Assembly (NCBI RefSeq): GCF_003289945.1
Contig: NZ_QMBP01000008.1
Coordinates: forward strand, 186,001-250,000
Length of the DNA stretch: 64,000 nt
Direction: 5' to 3'
From: Mesorhizobium hawassense
GTDB taxonomy: Bacteria; Pseudomonadota; Alphaproteobacteria; Rhizobiales; Rhizobiaceae
This document shows, one piece after another, positions 53,251 to 62,703 of the stretch. The notes below the pieces were generated by a model. The model saw nothing but the letters and a program-made list of their open reading frames with translations, searched no databases and was not told the origin of the DNA. Position 1 is the stretch's first letter; each line of letters opens with the position of its first letter. Position numbers and translations under genes: made by a program.

Positions 53251-53958
53251 GTGGGTGAGCGAAGCCTGAGGCGGCGCGCGGCGATCTGGCTGGCGACGGT
53301 TTGCGTCGCCTATCTGGCGCTCGCCTATTTCGCCGCGCCGGAATTCTGGACATGGCGGGAGCGCGGCTTCCGGACCCGTCCCTTCGAGATGGTGACACAT
53401 ACGCCGCAGGGGATTCCCGGCGACCCGATCAATGTCGGCCTCGTCGGCACAGAGAAGGAAGTCGTCCACGCCTTCGCCGTCGCCGGCTGGGACACGGCCG
53501 ACGCCGTGACGCTGAGGACCGCGATCGACATCGGCGAGAGCGTGTTGTTTTCTCGCCCCTACCCCGATGCGCCGATGAGCCGCCTGCTGTTCGAGGGCCG
53601 CGCCCAGGATCTGGCCTTCGAGAAGCCGGTCGGCGACAGCGCCGACCGGCGCCATCACGTGCGCTTCTGGCAGACCGACACGGTTGGGGACGACGGCCGC
53701 CCGCTCTGGCTGGGTGCGGCGAGCTTCGATCGCGGCGTCGGCCTCAGCCATGACACCGGCGCCGTCACCCACCATATCGGCCCCGATATCGATGCGGAGC
53801 GCAATTTTCTGATCGGCGACCTGCAGGCCGCCGGTTTGCTGGCGTCGACCAGCCAGATACCGGGGATCGGCGCCACCAGGACAGGGCGCAACGGCGGCGA
53901 CGACCCCTATTTCACCAACGGCATGGCTGTGATCGGGGTGTTGAAGGGCCTGCAGTGA
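53251..53958 (+). CDS. LssY C-terminal domain protein
   Basis: 235 residues from GTG 53251, GGAG 9 bases upstream (TTG 53245 is too close). One N-terminal transmembrane helix (about 8-27, AAIWLATVCVAYLALAYFAA), then a LssY_C domain: GDPINVGLVGTEKEVVHAFA, GWDTADAVTLRTAIDIGESV, HHVRFWQTD and WLGAASFDRGVGLSHDTGAV. LssY_C is often attached to PAP2 phosphatase membrane proteins; here it stands alone. Function unknown. Confidence 0.82.
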   Translation: MGERSLRRRAAIWLATVCVAYLALAYFAAPEFWTWRERGFRTRPFEMVTHTPQGIPGDPINVGLVGTEKEVVHAFAVAGWDTADAVTLRTAIDIGESVLFSRPYPDAPMSRLLFEGRAQDLAFEKPVGDSADRRHHVRFWQTDTVGDDGRPLWLGAASFDRGVGLSHDTGAVTHHIGPDIDAERNFLIGDLQAAGLLASTSQIPGIGATRTGRNGGDDPYFTNGMAVIGVLKGLQ

Positions 53959-54128
53959 CGGCACCAGTCGCGGGCGCGTTGGCACCGAAGCTGCGTGTGG
54001 TCATCGACGCGCTTGTCGGGCATTTCTCGGCGTCGCTTTGGGATGCTGCCTGAACGGCGCGCCTGTCATCTTCCAAAAATACCGGCAGGCTATTTTCGAA
54101 TGCACTGCAGCAATGCTATTGACCGCCC

Positions 54129-55439
54129 ATGCTTTATGTTGAAATCGCCGTCGTTGCCGTCCTCATCCTGGTGAACGGCCTTTTGGCAATGTCCGAGCTT
54201 GCCATCGTTTCGTCGCGGCCGGCGCGTCTCAAGGCGATGATCGACCGCAATGTCAAGGGTGCCGGCCGTGCGCTGACGCTGGGCTCTAATCCCGGCAAGT
54301 TCCTCTCGTCGGTGCAGATCGGCATCACCCTGGTCGGCGTTCTCTCGGGCGCTTTTTCGGGCGCGACGCTCGGCGAAAGGCTGGCGCAATATCTGGCTTC
54401 GACCGGCATCCGCGAAACCATCGCCGATCCGGTCGGCGTTGGCATCGTCGTCGCCATCATCACCTATGCCTCACTGATCGTCGGCGAGCTGGTGCCGAAG
54501 CAGATCGCGCTGAAGGATCCCGAACGCGTCGCCGTCCGCGCGGCACCCGCAATGACCATCCTTGCCGCCGTTTCGGCGCCGCTCGTCTTCCTGCTCGATC
54601 TCTCTGGCCGCGCCGTTCTGTGGTTGCTCGGCCAGGCCGGCGAGGCGGAAGAGAAGGTCACCGACGAGGAGATCAAGATGCTGGTCGCCGAGGCCGAGCA
54701 TCACGGCACCATCGAATCGGACGAGCGCCGCATGATTGCCGGCGTCATGCGCCTTGGCGACCGCGCCGTGCGCGCCGTCATGACCCCGCGCACCGAGGTC
54801 GACTGGCTGAACCTGCAATCCGACGAGACAGCCGTCAAAAAGCTTCTGATGGAGACCCAGCACTCCCGATTGCCCGTCGGCGACGGCAACGTCGACGCCA
54901 TGGTCGGCGTCATCCAGACGCGCGACGTGCTCGCCGCCCTTCTCGCCGGCAGGGTGCTGGATCCGCGCCAGCATGTGCGCGCCGCGCCCATCGTGCACGA
55001 CCAGGCCGACGCGCTCGACGTCCTGCAGAAGCTCAGGGAATCCGACGTGCCGATGGCGCTGGTCCATGACGAATACGGCCATTTCGAAGGCATCGTCACG
55101 CCGGCCGACATCCTCGAAGCCATCACCGGCGTGTTCCGCTCCGACCTCGAGGCCGGCGAGGAAGAGAACGCCGTCAAGCGCGAGGACGGCTCCTGGCTGC
55201 TCGCCGGCTACATGCAGGCCGACGAGATGGCCGAGGTGCTGGGCATCGACCTGCCCGAGAACCGCGACTACGAGACCGTCGCCGGCTATGTTCTGTCGCA
55301 TCTGCATCATCTGCCGGCGACCGGCGAGTGCGTCGACGCGCAAGGCTGGCGCTTCGAGGTGGTCGACCTCGACGGCCGCCGCATCGACAAGCTCATCGCC
55401 ACCCGCCTGCCCGATGGCCATCGCCCGATGGCGCGCTGA
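54129..55439 (+). CDS. CNNM/HlyC-CorC family membrane protein with CBS pair
   Basis: 436 residues. N-terminal CNNM (DUF21) membrane domain (about 1-190, four helices: IAVVAVLILVNGLLAMSELA, with the conserved small-residue-rich VGELVPKQIALKDPE), a CBS pair (about 205-335: MTPRTEVDWLNLQ, HDEYGHFEGIVTPADILEAI) and a CorC-HlyC domain (about 350-430: DGSWLLAGYMQADEMAEVLG). Family members transport or regulate Mg2+/Co2+. Often labelled hemolysin, though lytic activity is not expected. Confidence 0.92.
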   Translation: MLYVEIAVVAVLILVNGLLAMSELAIVSSRPARLKAMIDRNVKGAGRALTLGSNPGKFLSSVQIGITLVGVLSGAFSGATLGERLAQYLASTGIRETIADPVGVGIVVAIITYASLIVGELVPKQIALKDPERVAVRAAPAMTILAAVSAPLVFLLDLSGRAVLWLLGQAGEAEEKVTDEEIKMLVAEAEHHGTIESDERRMIAGVMRLGDRAVRAVMTPRTEVDWLNLQSDETAVKKLLMETQHSRLPVGDGNVDAMVGVIQTRDVLAALLAGRVLDPRQHVRAAPIVHDQADALDVLQKLRESDVPMALVHDEYGHFEGIVTPADILEAITGVFRSDLEAGEEENAVKREDGSWLLAGYMQADEMAEVLGIDLPENRDYETVAGYVLSHLHHLPATGECVDAQGWRFEVVDLDGRRIDKLIATRLPDGHRPMAR

Positions 55440-55556
55440 GCAGGCGGCAAAGTTCGGCCGGAGCGGTTGACGCCGCCGCCAAGCTTCGCTTTCCTCACTT
55501 AGGATTGACCGGCCAGAAGGCTTTGAAGCGCGGCAAAAGCGTCTATATCGGCAACC

Positions 55557-56852
55557 ATGGATGCATCGAGCGAACACGCGCTGAACGACGAGCTTCTTTC
55601 GGACATCCAGCGTCTGTCCTTCGACTATTTTCTGAACGAGGCGAACCCGGCCAACGGCCTGATCGCCGACCGCAACACCGCGGCATCGCCGGCCAGCATA
55701 GCCGCCGTCGGCCTCGCTCTGTCGTCCTACCCGGTCGGCGTCGAGCGCGGTTTCATGACACGCACCGCCGCGGTCGAGCGGACGCTCGCCACCCTTCGCT
55801 TCTTCTGGAATGCGCCGCACGGACCGGAGCCCGACGCCACCGGCTACAGGGGCTTCTATTATCATTTCCTCGACATGCGGACCGGACGCCGCGTCTGGAA
55901 TTGCGAGTTGTCCACCATCGATACGGCGCTTCTGCTTGCCGGTGTCCTGGCCACCGGCGCCTATTTCGACGCCGACGAAGCGACCGAGTTGGAAATCCGC
56001 CAGCTTGCCGATGCGCTCTACCGCCGTACCGACTGGCGCTGGGCGCAAGATGGCGGCGCTACCGTCACCCACGGCTGGCGGCCCGAAAAAGGCTTCCTGC
56101 GCTACCGCTGGGAAGGCTATGACGAGGCGCTGATCCTTTACATACTGGGCCTCGGTTCGCCGACCTTTCCGCTGCCGCCAGAAAGCTACGCCGCCTGGCT
56201 GTCCAGCTACAAATGGAAGAAGATCTATGGCCGGGAACAGGTCTATGCCGGTCCGCTCTTCATCCACCAGTTCTCGCATATCTGGATCGATTTTCGCGGC
56301 ATTCGCGATGCCTTCATGCGCAATGTCGGCAGCGACTATTTCGAGAACAGCCGCCAGGCGACCTATCTGCACCGCCACTACGCCATCCGCAATCCGAAGG
56401 GCTTCGCCGGCTACGGCGAGAACTGCTGGGGCATCACGGCGAGCGACGGCCCGGGCCTGCAGCCGAGCCGCGCCGGCGGGCGCCGCTTCTTCACCTATCT
56501 GGCGCGCGGTGCGCCTTTCGGCCCCGATGACGGTACGCTGTCGCCCTGGGCGGCGATCACGTCGCTGCCCTTTGCGCCGGAGATCGTGCTGCCGGCGTTG
56601 CGCTACTTTCACGAGATAGACCTGCATGACGGCAATCCCTATGGCTTCACCGCAAGCTTCAACCCGACGATCGCCAACGCAGACGGCCGGCCATGCGGCT
56701 GGGTGTCGCCGGACCATATCGGCATCAACCATGGGCCGATCGCATTGATGATCGAGAATTATCGGTCGGATTTCCTGTGGCGGCTGATGCGCGGCGTGCC
56801 CGCCATAACTACGGGCCTCCGGCGGGCCGGGTTTTCAGGCGGCTGGCTGTAG
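55557..56852 (+). CDS. glycoamylase-like (GH144-type) beta-1,2-glucan hydrolase family protein
   Basis: 431 residues. An alpha/alpha toroid: YFLNEANPANGLIADRNT at the start, WNCELSTIDTALLLAGVL, RYRWEGYDEALILYILGLGS, FIHQFSHIWIDFRGIRD and NPKGFAGYGENCWGITASDG, the glycoamylase-like domain (PF10091) that includes GH144 endo-beta-1,2-glucanases and the module of cyclic glucan synthases. Rhizobia make cyclic beta-1,2-glucan, a plausible substrate. No signal peptide is visible, so it may act in the cytosol. Monocistronic; enzymatic assignment is by family. Confidence 0.8.
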   Translation: MDASSEHALNDELLSDIQRLSFDYFLNEANPANGLIADRNTAASPASIAAVGLALSSYPVGVERGFMTRTAAVERTLATLRFFWNAPHGPEPDATGYRGFYYHFLDMRTGRRVWNCELSTIDTALLLAGVLATGAYFDADEATELEIRQLADALYRRTDWRWAQDGGATVTHGWRPEKGFLRYRWEGYDEALILYILGLGSPTFPLPPESYAAWLSSYKWKKIYGREQVYAGPLFIHQFSHIWIDFRGIRDAFMRNVGSDYFENSRQATYLHRHYAIRNPKGFAGYGENCWGITASDGPGLQPSRAGGRRFFTYLARGAPFGPDDGTLSPWAAITSLPFAPEIVLPALRYFHEIDLHDGNPYGFTASFNPTIANADGRPCGWVSPDHIGINHGPIALMIENYRSDFLWRLMRGVPAITTGLRRAGFSGGWL

Positions 56853-56976
56853 GAGCGGGCGCCAGTGCGGCGAGTACATCGGCTCGCAGTTCGCAACGCT
56901 GATGCCTGAGGTGGTCGACCACTAAGGCCGCCGCATCGATAGGGGGATTGCTCCCGCCTGCCCGACAGCCGTGCAG

Positions 56977-57276
56977 TTAAACCAGTCTGCCAGTCTTGGA
57001 CTGGATACCCGTGACCTCGCCACCTTCAAGCAGCGCCGCGCAGTCGATTAGGTCGTGAAATTGGGCGTTCGGATCGAGCGACAGCCACGAGCCGTAGGAC
57101 CGGAGTCGCCTGAGCCCGGCCATCTTCTCCAACCTCGCCTGCCGCTCCTCGTCGCCCGGCAAGACCCATTTCGAACCTCTGGTCGCTGCAAGAGACTGCA
57201 CAATTCCACCTCGCACGCTGCGTGCCTTATCCCTCAACGTTCGAAAGATAGCCCGCGCCAAGCCGTGCGCCATCAT
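56977..57276 (-). CDS. hypothetical protein or gene remnant
   Basis: From ATG 57276 the frame gives 99 residues with a protein-like composition (GSYGSWLSLDPNAQFHDLID, then AALLEGGEVTGIQSKTG). A longer frame reaches a TTG at 57402. No ribosome binding site is visible and no family is recognised. It may be a fragment of a larger gene or a fortuitous frame. Confidence 0.3.
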   Translation of the reverse strand: MMAHGLARAIFRTLRDKARSVRGGIVQSLAATRGSKWVLPGDEERQARLEKMAGLRRLRSYGSWLSLDPNAQFHDLIDCAALLEGGEVTGIQSKTGRLV

Positions 57277-57520
57277 CTGTTCGGATGTCGGACGCTGATG
57301 GAAATCGCACGCACAAGTGGCGCTCGCATTGACATGGGCTGACGGCTGCTGCCCAAGCCGCGGGGCATGGTCCGGCCCGCAAATCCTGTATCGCCATGAC
57401 AAGCGTCCGGATCGCCCGGGTTACGCTTTTGCGGCCCCTGCAAGCGCCGCTCGCCCTTCCGCTCCAGTCGTATTCAAGTCAAAGCTTATATTTATACTGC
57501 TTATATTCTAGGTATCTAAT

Positions 57521-57536
57521 GTTACTTTTAAGTAAC
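57521..57536. promoter_or_regulatory. 16-bp perfect palindrome upstream of the autotransporter
   Basis: GTTACTT-TT-AAGTAAC in a locally AT-rich stretch (57477-57600), about 140 bp before the autotransporter start. Position and symmetry suit an operator or upstream activator site. Confidence 0.45.
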
Positions 57537-57674
57537 GGCACGCAATGAATCAGTAATCAGCAATTCAACTTAACGACAGGAATCACACACCAAGTTAACC
57601 TATTGGCGATTTGGTCGGCACGCCGTGCGGGCGATCCGGCATGGCGGGCGACGGATTTCCGGGTGGGCAGACCA

Positions 57675-60600
57675 ATGAAGACGAGCAGCGGCGCGCTTCG
57701 GCGCATGCGGGACGGGATGCTCCTTGCGGGCGCGAGCGGCGCGGCGATCGCCTGCCTGCTTCCAGGCGCTGCCTCGGCGGCGCAATACGATGTCGCCAAT
57801 CTGGCCGAACTCAACAATGCCCTGGCTACGATCACTTCAACAGGTGATCCGACGCCCGTTATCGTCCTGCAGGCCGACATCACGACCAGCATCAACGTCT
57901 TGACTTCTACCAGTCCGCTGACGGTCGATACGAATGGACACACGCTGACCGGTCCTCAATTCAGCGGCGGACAAGCGGTGATCGTGACCGGAACCGGCAA
58001 TGTTGTCGGACTTAGCAACACGGCCGGGCTTCTGGTCAATAATGGGGCTAACGTCACCAATGAGGTATCGGTTGAAGGCGCCTCATTCAGCACTCCGGGC
58101 ACCGCCGGACAAATTGGCGCGAGCGTTATGAACAATTCGACGTTTGCCAACAGCGGCAGCATCACAGGCGGCGACGGCACCACGGCTGGCGGCACAGGAG
58201 CGCAAGTAAGCTCCGGTGGCCAGTTGATAAACAACGCGGGTGGCACCATTCAGGGTGGTAGCGGTAGCCAAGGGCCGGGAGGCATTGGCGTTGCCATTGG
58301 CAGTCCGGCCGGGGCGCAGACAAAGCTCACCAATGACGGTACCATCCTGGGTGGCGAGGGGACGACCAACGGCGGCGTCGGCGTCCTGGTGCGTACCAAC
58401 AACGTCGGGACGATTATCAATACCGGTAAAATCCAGGGCGGAACCGGAGCAAACGCAATCATCACCAGCAGTGCCGCAGTGTCCCTGAGCATCATCAACA
58501 GCGGCACCATCAATGGCGGAACTGGCGCCAATGCCATTTCTCTTATCGCAGGCTCGACAGGGAGCCTTAAGCTTGAACTTCAGGCCGGTTCGTTGATCAC
58601 CGGCAATGTTGTGGGAGGAACGGGGGCGAATGACGTCCTCACCCTCGGCGGCGACAGCTCCGCAGTCCTCGACGGTATGATCGGCGCCACCGGCCAGTAC
58701 CGGAACTTCGACACCCTCCAAAAAAACGGCAACAGCACCTGGGCGCTGACAGCGGACAATACGGCCACTCAAGCCTGGACGATCTCCCAGGGCACCCTGC
58801 AGATCGGCAATGGCGGCGCGACCGGCTCGATCCTCGGCAATGCCGCCAACAACGCCACTTTGGCCTTCGACCGCTCCGACGCCTACACCTATGCCGGCGT
58901 CATCTCCGGCAGCGGCGCGGTGAACCAGATCGGCGCCGGCACGACCATACTGACCGGTGACAGCACCTATGGCGGCGGCACGACCATCTCCGTCGGCACG
59001 CTGCAACTCGGCAATGGCGGCACGACGGGATCGATCCTCGGCGATGTCATCGATAACGGCACCCTCGCTTTCAACCGCTCCGACACCTACACCTTCGCCG
59101 GTGCGATTTCAGGTGCCGGTGCAGTGAACCAGATCGGCGCCGGCATGCTGATCCTCACCGGCGACAACAGCTATACCGGTCCCACGACCATCTCGGTCGG
59201 AACCCTGCAGCTCGGCAATGGCGGCACCACCGGTTCGATCACCGGCAATATCACCAACAACGGCACCCTCGTCTTCGACCGCTCCAACGCCATGACCCTT
59301 GCCGGCGCGATTTCCGGCAGTGGCGCGGTGGTGCAGCAGGGCAATGGCAGCACGACCTTGAACGGCGCAAACACCTACAGCGGCGGCACGACGATCTCGG
59401 CCGGCACGCTGATCGGCCAGGCAACGAGCTTCGGCACCGGCAATATCCTGAACGACGCCGCGCTCGTCTTCGACCAGCCCGCCGACGCCAGCTTTGCCGC
59501 GGCGATCGACGGCACCGGCACGTTGACCAAGCAAGGCGCGGGCAACCTCAACCTCACGGGCACGAGCGCGCTCGGCGGCGCAACCACGATCGAAGCCGGC
59601 AAGCTCTCGATCAACGGCTCGCTCGCCAACTCCGCCGTCACCATCCTGGGTGGCGGCGCTCTCGGCGGCAACGGCACGGTGGGGTCGACGACACTGCGGG
59701 CCGGCGGCGTCATCGCGCCCGGCAATTCGATCGGACAGCTCACCATCCAAGGCAATTTCGCCGGCGCCGGCGGCACGGTCGAGATCGAGGCCATTCTCGA
59801 CGGCGATGCCTCTTCCACCGACAAGCTCGTCATCACCGGCGACACCTCGGGCACCGCCGACGTCAAGGTGATCGGCCTTGGCGGCGCGGGCGCGCAGACC
59901 GTCGACGGCATCAAGATCATCGATGTCGGCGGTGCCTCGGCCGGCACCTTCAACCTGCAGGGCGACTACGTCTTCCAGGGCGACCAGGCGGTGGTGGCCG
60001 GCGCCTATGCCTATCGTCTCTACCAGAACGGCGTCAGCACGCCGGCCGACGGCGACTGGTATCTGCGCTCGGCGCTGATCAATCCCGTCGATCCGGGCGG
60101 GCCGACCTCGCCGCTCTATTCGCCCGCCGTGCCGATCTATGAGGCCTATGCCGGCGTGCTGCAGAGCTTCACCCGGCTCGGCACGCTGCAGCAGCGCGTC
60201 GGCAACCGCTCCTGGACTGTCGCCGACCAATCGGCGACAGGCGGCGCCGCCCAAGGCGGCAGTCCGATCTGGGGACGCATGGAGGCTTCGCACAACGAGT
60301 TCGAGCCGGGCACCAGCACGACCGGCGCCGATTACGACGCGGACCTGTGGCGAATGCAGGCCGGTCTCGACATGCTGCTTTCGGAAACCGCCTCCGGAAT
60401 GGTGATCGGCGGCCTCACCGTCCACTACGGCGCGGTGAAGTCGGATGTTTCCTCGTCCTTCGGCACCGGCTCGATCGACACGAATGGCTATGGCTTCGGC
60501 GGCACGCTGACCTGGTACGGCAAGAACGGCTTTTATGTCGACACACAGGCCGAGCTGACCTGGTTCGACAGCGATCTTTCCTCCGCGACGCTCGGCAAAA

Positions 60601-61097
60601 AACTCGCCGACGGCAACAACGGCTTCGGCTATGGCCTGGGCGTCGAAGCCGGCCAAAAGATCGCGCTCGAGGGCAACTGGTCGCTGACGCCGCAGGCGCA
60701 GCTGAGCTACGCCTCGGTCGACTTCGACAATTTCACCGATCCTTATGGCGCGCTCGTCTCCAACGACGACAGCGACAGCCTGATCGGCCGGCTTGGCCTC
60801 TCCGCCGACTATGAAAGCGACTGGAAGGACAAGACGGGCCGCACAAGCCGCTCGCATGTCTACGGCATCGCCAACCTCTATTACGACTTCCTCGACGGCA
60901 CCGATGTCGACGTCTCCGGCACCAGGCTGACCAGCAGGCCGCAACAGCTTTGGGGCGGCCTGGGCTTCGGCGGCTCGCTGAGCTGGGCCGACGACCGCTA
61001 CGCCGTCCACGGCGAGTTGATCGCGCGCTCCAGCCTCGAGGATTTCAGCGACAGCCATTCCTTCGGCGGCTCGGTCGGCTTCAGCGTGAAGTGGTAG
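57675..61097 (+). CDS. autotransporter with tandem passenger repeats
   Basis: 1140 residues from ATG 57675. Signal peptide (about 1-35: basic RRMRDGM then LLAGASGAAIACLLPGAASA), a passenger of beta-helix repeats (about 40-820) containing three exact-length 68-residue tandem repeats (residues 375-578, each starting LQxGNGGxTGSI and including an ILTGDxxYxG block) and an autotransporter-associated beta-strand decay after them, then a C-terminal beta-barrel (about 860-1140) ending GFSVKW. Type Va secretion to the cell surface; adhesion is the usual role, but the ligand is unknown. No dedicated partner gene. Confidence 0.9.
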   Translation: MKTSSGALRRMRDGMLLAGASGAAIACLLPGAASAAQYDVANLAELNNALATITSTGDPTPVIVLQADITTSINVLTSTSPLTVDTNGHTLTGPQFSGGQAVIVTGTGNVVGLSNTAGLLVNNGANVTNEVSVEGASFSTPGTAGQIGASVMNNSTFANSGSITGGDGTTAGGTGAQVSSGGQLINNAGGTIQGGSGSQGPGGIGVAIGSPAGAQTKLTNDGTILGGEGTTNGGVGVLVRTNNVGTIINTGKIQGGTGANAIITSSAAVSLSIINSGTINGGTGANAISLIAGSTGSLKLELQAGSLITGNVVGGTGANDVLTLGGDSSAVLDGMIGATGQYRNFDTLQKNGNSTWALTADNTATQAWTISQGTLQIGNGGATGSILGNAANNATLAFDRSDAYTYAGVISGSGAVNQIGAGTTILTGDSTYGGGTTISVGTLQLGNGGTTGSILGDVIDNGTLAFNRSDTYTFAGAISGAGAVNQIGAGMLILTGDNSYTGPTTISVGTLQLGNGGTTGSITGNITNNGTLVFDRSNAMTLAGAISGSGAVVQQGNGSTTLNGANTYSGGTTISAGTLIGQATSFGTGNILNDAALVFDQPADASFAAAIDGTGTLTKQGAGNLNLTGTSALGGATTIEAGKLSINGSLANSAVTILGGGALGGNGTVGSTTLRAGGVIAPGNSIGQLTIQGNFAGAGGTVEIEAILDGDASSTDKLVITGDTSGTADVKVIGLGGAGAQTVDGIKIIDVGGASAGTFNLQGDYVFQGDQAVVAGAYAYRLYQNGVSTPADGDWYLRSALINPVDPGGPTSPLYSPAVPIYEAYAGVLQSFTRLGTLQQRVGNRSWTVADQSATGGAAQGGSPIWGRMEASHNEFEPGTSTTGADYDADLWRMQAGLDMLLSETASGMVIGGLTVHYGAVKSDVSSSFGTGSIDTNGYGFGGTLTWYGKNGFYVDTQAELTWFDSDLSSATLGKKLADGNNGFGYGLGVEAGQKIALEGNWSLTPQAQLSYASVDFDNFTDPYGALVSNDDSDSLIGRLGLSADYESDWKDKTGRTSRSHVYGIANLYYDFLDGTDVDVSGTRLTSRPQQLWGGLGFGGSLSWADDRYAVHGELIARSSLEDFSDSHSFGGSVGFSVKW
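58797..59408 (+). repeat. three 204-bp in-frame tandem repeats in the autotransporter
   Basis: Units 58797-59000, 59001-59204 and 59205-59408 each encode 68 residues, starting CTGCAG/CTGCAA then CTCGGCAATGGCGG. Sequence identity between units 2 and 3 is high at the start and falls toward the end. A partial fourth unit follows. In-frame repeats allow length variation by recombination. Confidence 0.9.
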
Positions 61098-61133
61098 AGT
61101 CCGACACCGTCACTCGCTGTCACTTCGGCTCGC

Positions 61134-62696
61134 TCAATGCGCGTCCGGCGGCGGCGCCTTCGGCGTCACGTTGCGCAGGAACGGCACCAGCGCCGTGGCG
61201 ATGACGAAGGCAACCATGATGACCAGGAACGCATCGGCATAGGCCATGGTCGAGGCCTCGCGATAGGCAAGCTGCCAGAGCTGCTTCAGCGCGGCGGCGT
61301 GGCCCTCGTCGATGGCGCCGGGCAATTGTCCGTAGCGCTGCGCCACATTGTCGAGAAGGTGCATCGCCGCTTCGTTCTGTGGCGTCAGGTGCGAAGCGAT
61401 GGTCAGGAAATGGAAGTTGGTGCGATTGTTGAGGATCGCGCCGCAAATGGCGATGCCAACCGCGCCGCCGAGATTGCGCATGGTGTTGAACAGGCCGCTG
61501 GCATATTTCAGCCGGTCCGGCGGCAGGCTGCCGAGCCCGAGATTGACGCTGGGCGCCACGGCAAAGACCTGCGGGAAGCCACGGAACAGTTGCGGGATGA
61601 GCAGCTCGGCCGAGCCCCACTGGCTGGTGATGGCGCTGAAACTCCACATCGAGGCGCCGAAGGACGCCAGCCCGAACATCATCAGCCAGCGCGTGTCGAA
61701 GCGCTTGGCAAGGAAGATGTAGACCGGAACGCCGACCATCGAGGCGACGCCGGTGGAAAATACCGCGAGCCCCGTCTCGAGCGCGTTGTAGCCGCGCACG
61801 TAACCGAGAAACAGCGGCGTCAGGTAGATCGTGGCGAAGATGCCGATGCCGGTGATGAAAGAGAGGAAACAGCCAATGGCGAAATTGCGGTTGCCGAAGG
61901 CGCGGAAATCGACCACCGGCTGCGAATAGGTCAGGCTGCGGATGACGAACAGGACCATGGTGATGCCGACGACGATGGCGCCGTTGCGGATCGGCGCATC
62001 ATCGAACCAGTTCCAGCGCGAGCCTTCTTCAAGGACGTATTCCGCCGTGCCCAGGCTGACCGCCATCAGCACGATGCCGATATAGTCGGCGCCCTTCAGC
62101 AATGACGGATCGGCTTTGTCGATCTTGACCAGAAGCGCGACGAGGATGGTGATGACCACTCCGGGGACGACGTTGACGTAGAACAGCCAGTGCCAGTTCA
62201 GCGTGTCGGTGATCCAGCCGCCGATCACGGGCCCGAGCGTCGGCGCGATCGAGGCGATGCTGCCGACGACGGCGGCGGCATAGACGCGCCTCGGGCCTTG
62301 GAAATAATGGAAGGACGAGGTGAACACCGTCGGGATCATCGACGCGCCCAGCAGCCCCTGCAGCGCCCGGAACACGATCATGCTTTCGATGTTCCAGGCA
62401 AAGCCGCACAGCATGCTGGCCAGCGTGAAGCCGGCCGCCGAGATGGTGAAGAGCCATCTGGTCGAGAAGACGCGGGTGAGCCAGCCGGACAGCGGGATGA
62501 CGATGATCTCAGCCACCAGATAGGAGGTCTGCACCCAGCCGATCTGGTCCTGCGCGGCCGACAGGCCGCCGCCGATATCCTGCAGCGAGGAGGCGACGAT
62601 CTGGATGTCGAGCAGCGCGATGAACATCCCCACGCACATCACCATGAACGGCAGGATGCTGGCGAGGAAGGATTGCGGGGCGGCCGGCGATGACAT
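61134..62696 (-). CDS. EmrB/QacA-type DHA2 MFS multidrug exporter
   Basis: 520 residues from ATG 62696, about 14 helices. VMCVGMFIALLDIQIVASSL is the family start with the TM1 aspartate; LSGWLTRVFSTRWLF is motif A, and GPVIGGWITDTLNWHWLFYV is motif C. Works with the HlyD-type adaptor encoded 7 bp upstream, as EmrB with EmrA, to push drugs across both membranes together with an outer-membrane channel not seen here. A longer frame from 62930 runs through the adaptor gene and is rejected. Confidence 0.92.
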   Translation of the reverse strand: MSSPAAPQSFLASILPFMVMCVGMFIALLDIQIVASSLQDIGGGLSAAQDQIGWVQTSYLVAEIIVIPLSGWLTRVFSTRWLFTISAAGFTLASMLCGFAWNIESMIVFRALQGLLGASMIPTVFTSSFHYFQGPRRVYAAAVVGSIASIAPTLGPVIGGWITDTLNWHWLFYVNVVPGVVITILVALLVKIDKADPSLLKGADYIGIVLMAVSLGTAEYVLEEGSRWNWFDDAPIRNGAIVVGITMVLFVIRSLTYSQPVVDFRAFGNRNFAIGCFLSFITGIGIFATIYLTPLFLGYVRGYNALETGLAVFSTGVASMVGVPVYIFLAKRFDTRWLMMFGLASFGASMWSFSAITSQWGSAELLIPQLFRGFPQVFAVAPSVNLGLGSLPPDRLKYASGLFNTMRNLGGAVGIAICGAILNNRTNFHFLTIASHLTPQNEAAMHLLDNVAQRYGQLPGAIDEGHAAALKQLWQLAYREASTMAYADAFLVIMVAFVIATALVPFLRNVTPKAPPPDAH

Positions 62697-62703
62697 GGCG
62701 CCC

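Noticed and set aside
59109..61058. 649-codon open frame antisense to the autotransporter barrel
   Set aside because: A shadow frame of a repeat-rich, high-GC gene; no domain or start signals.
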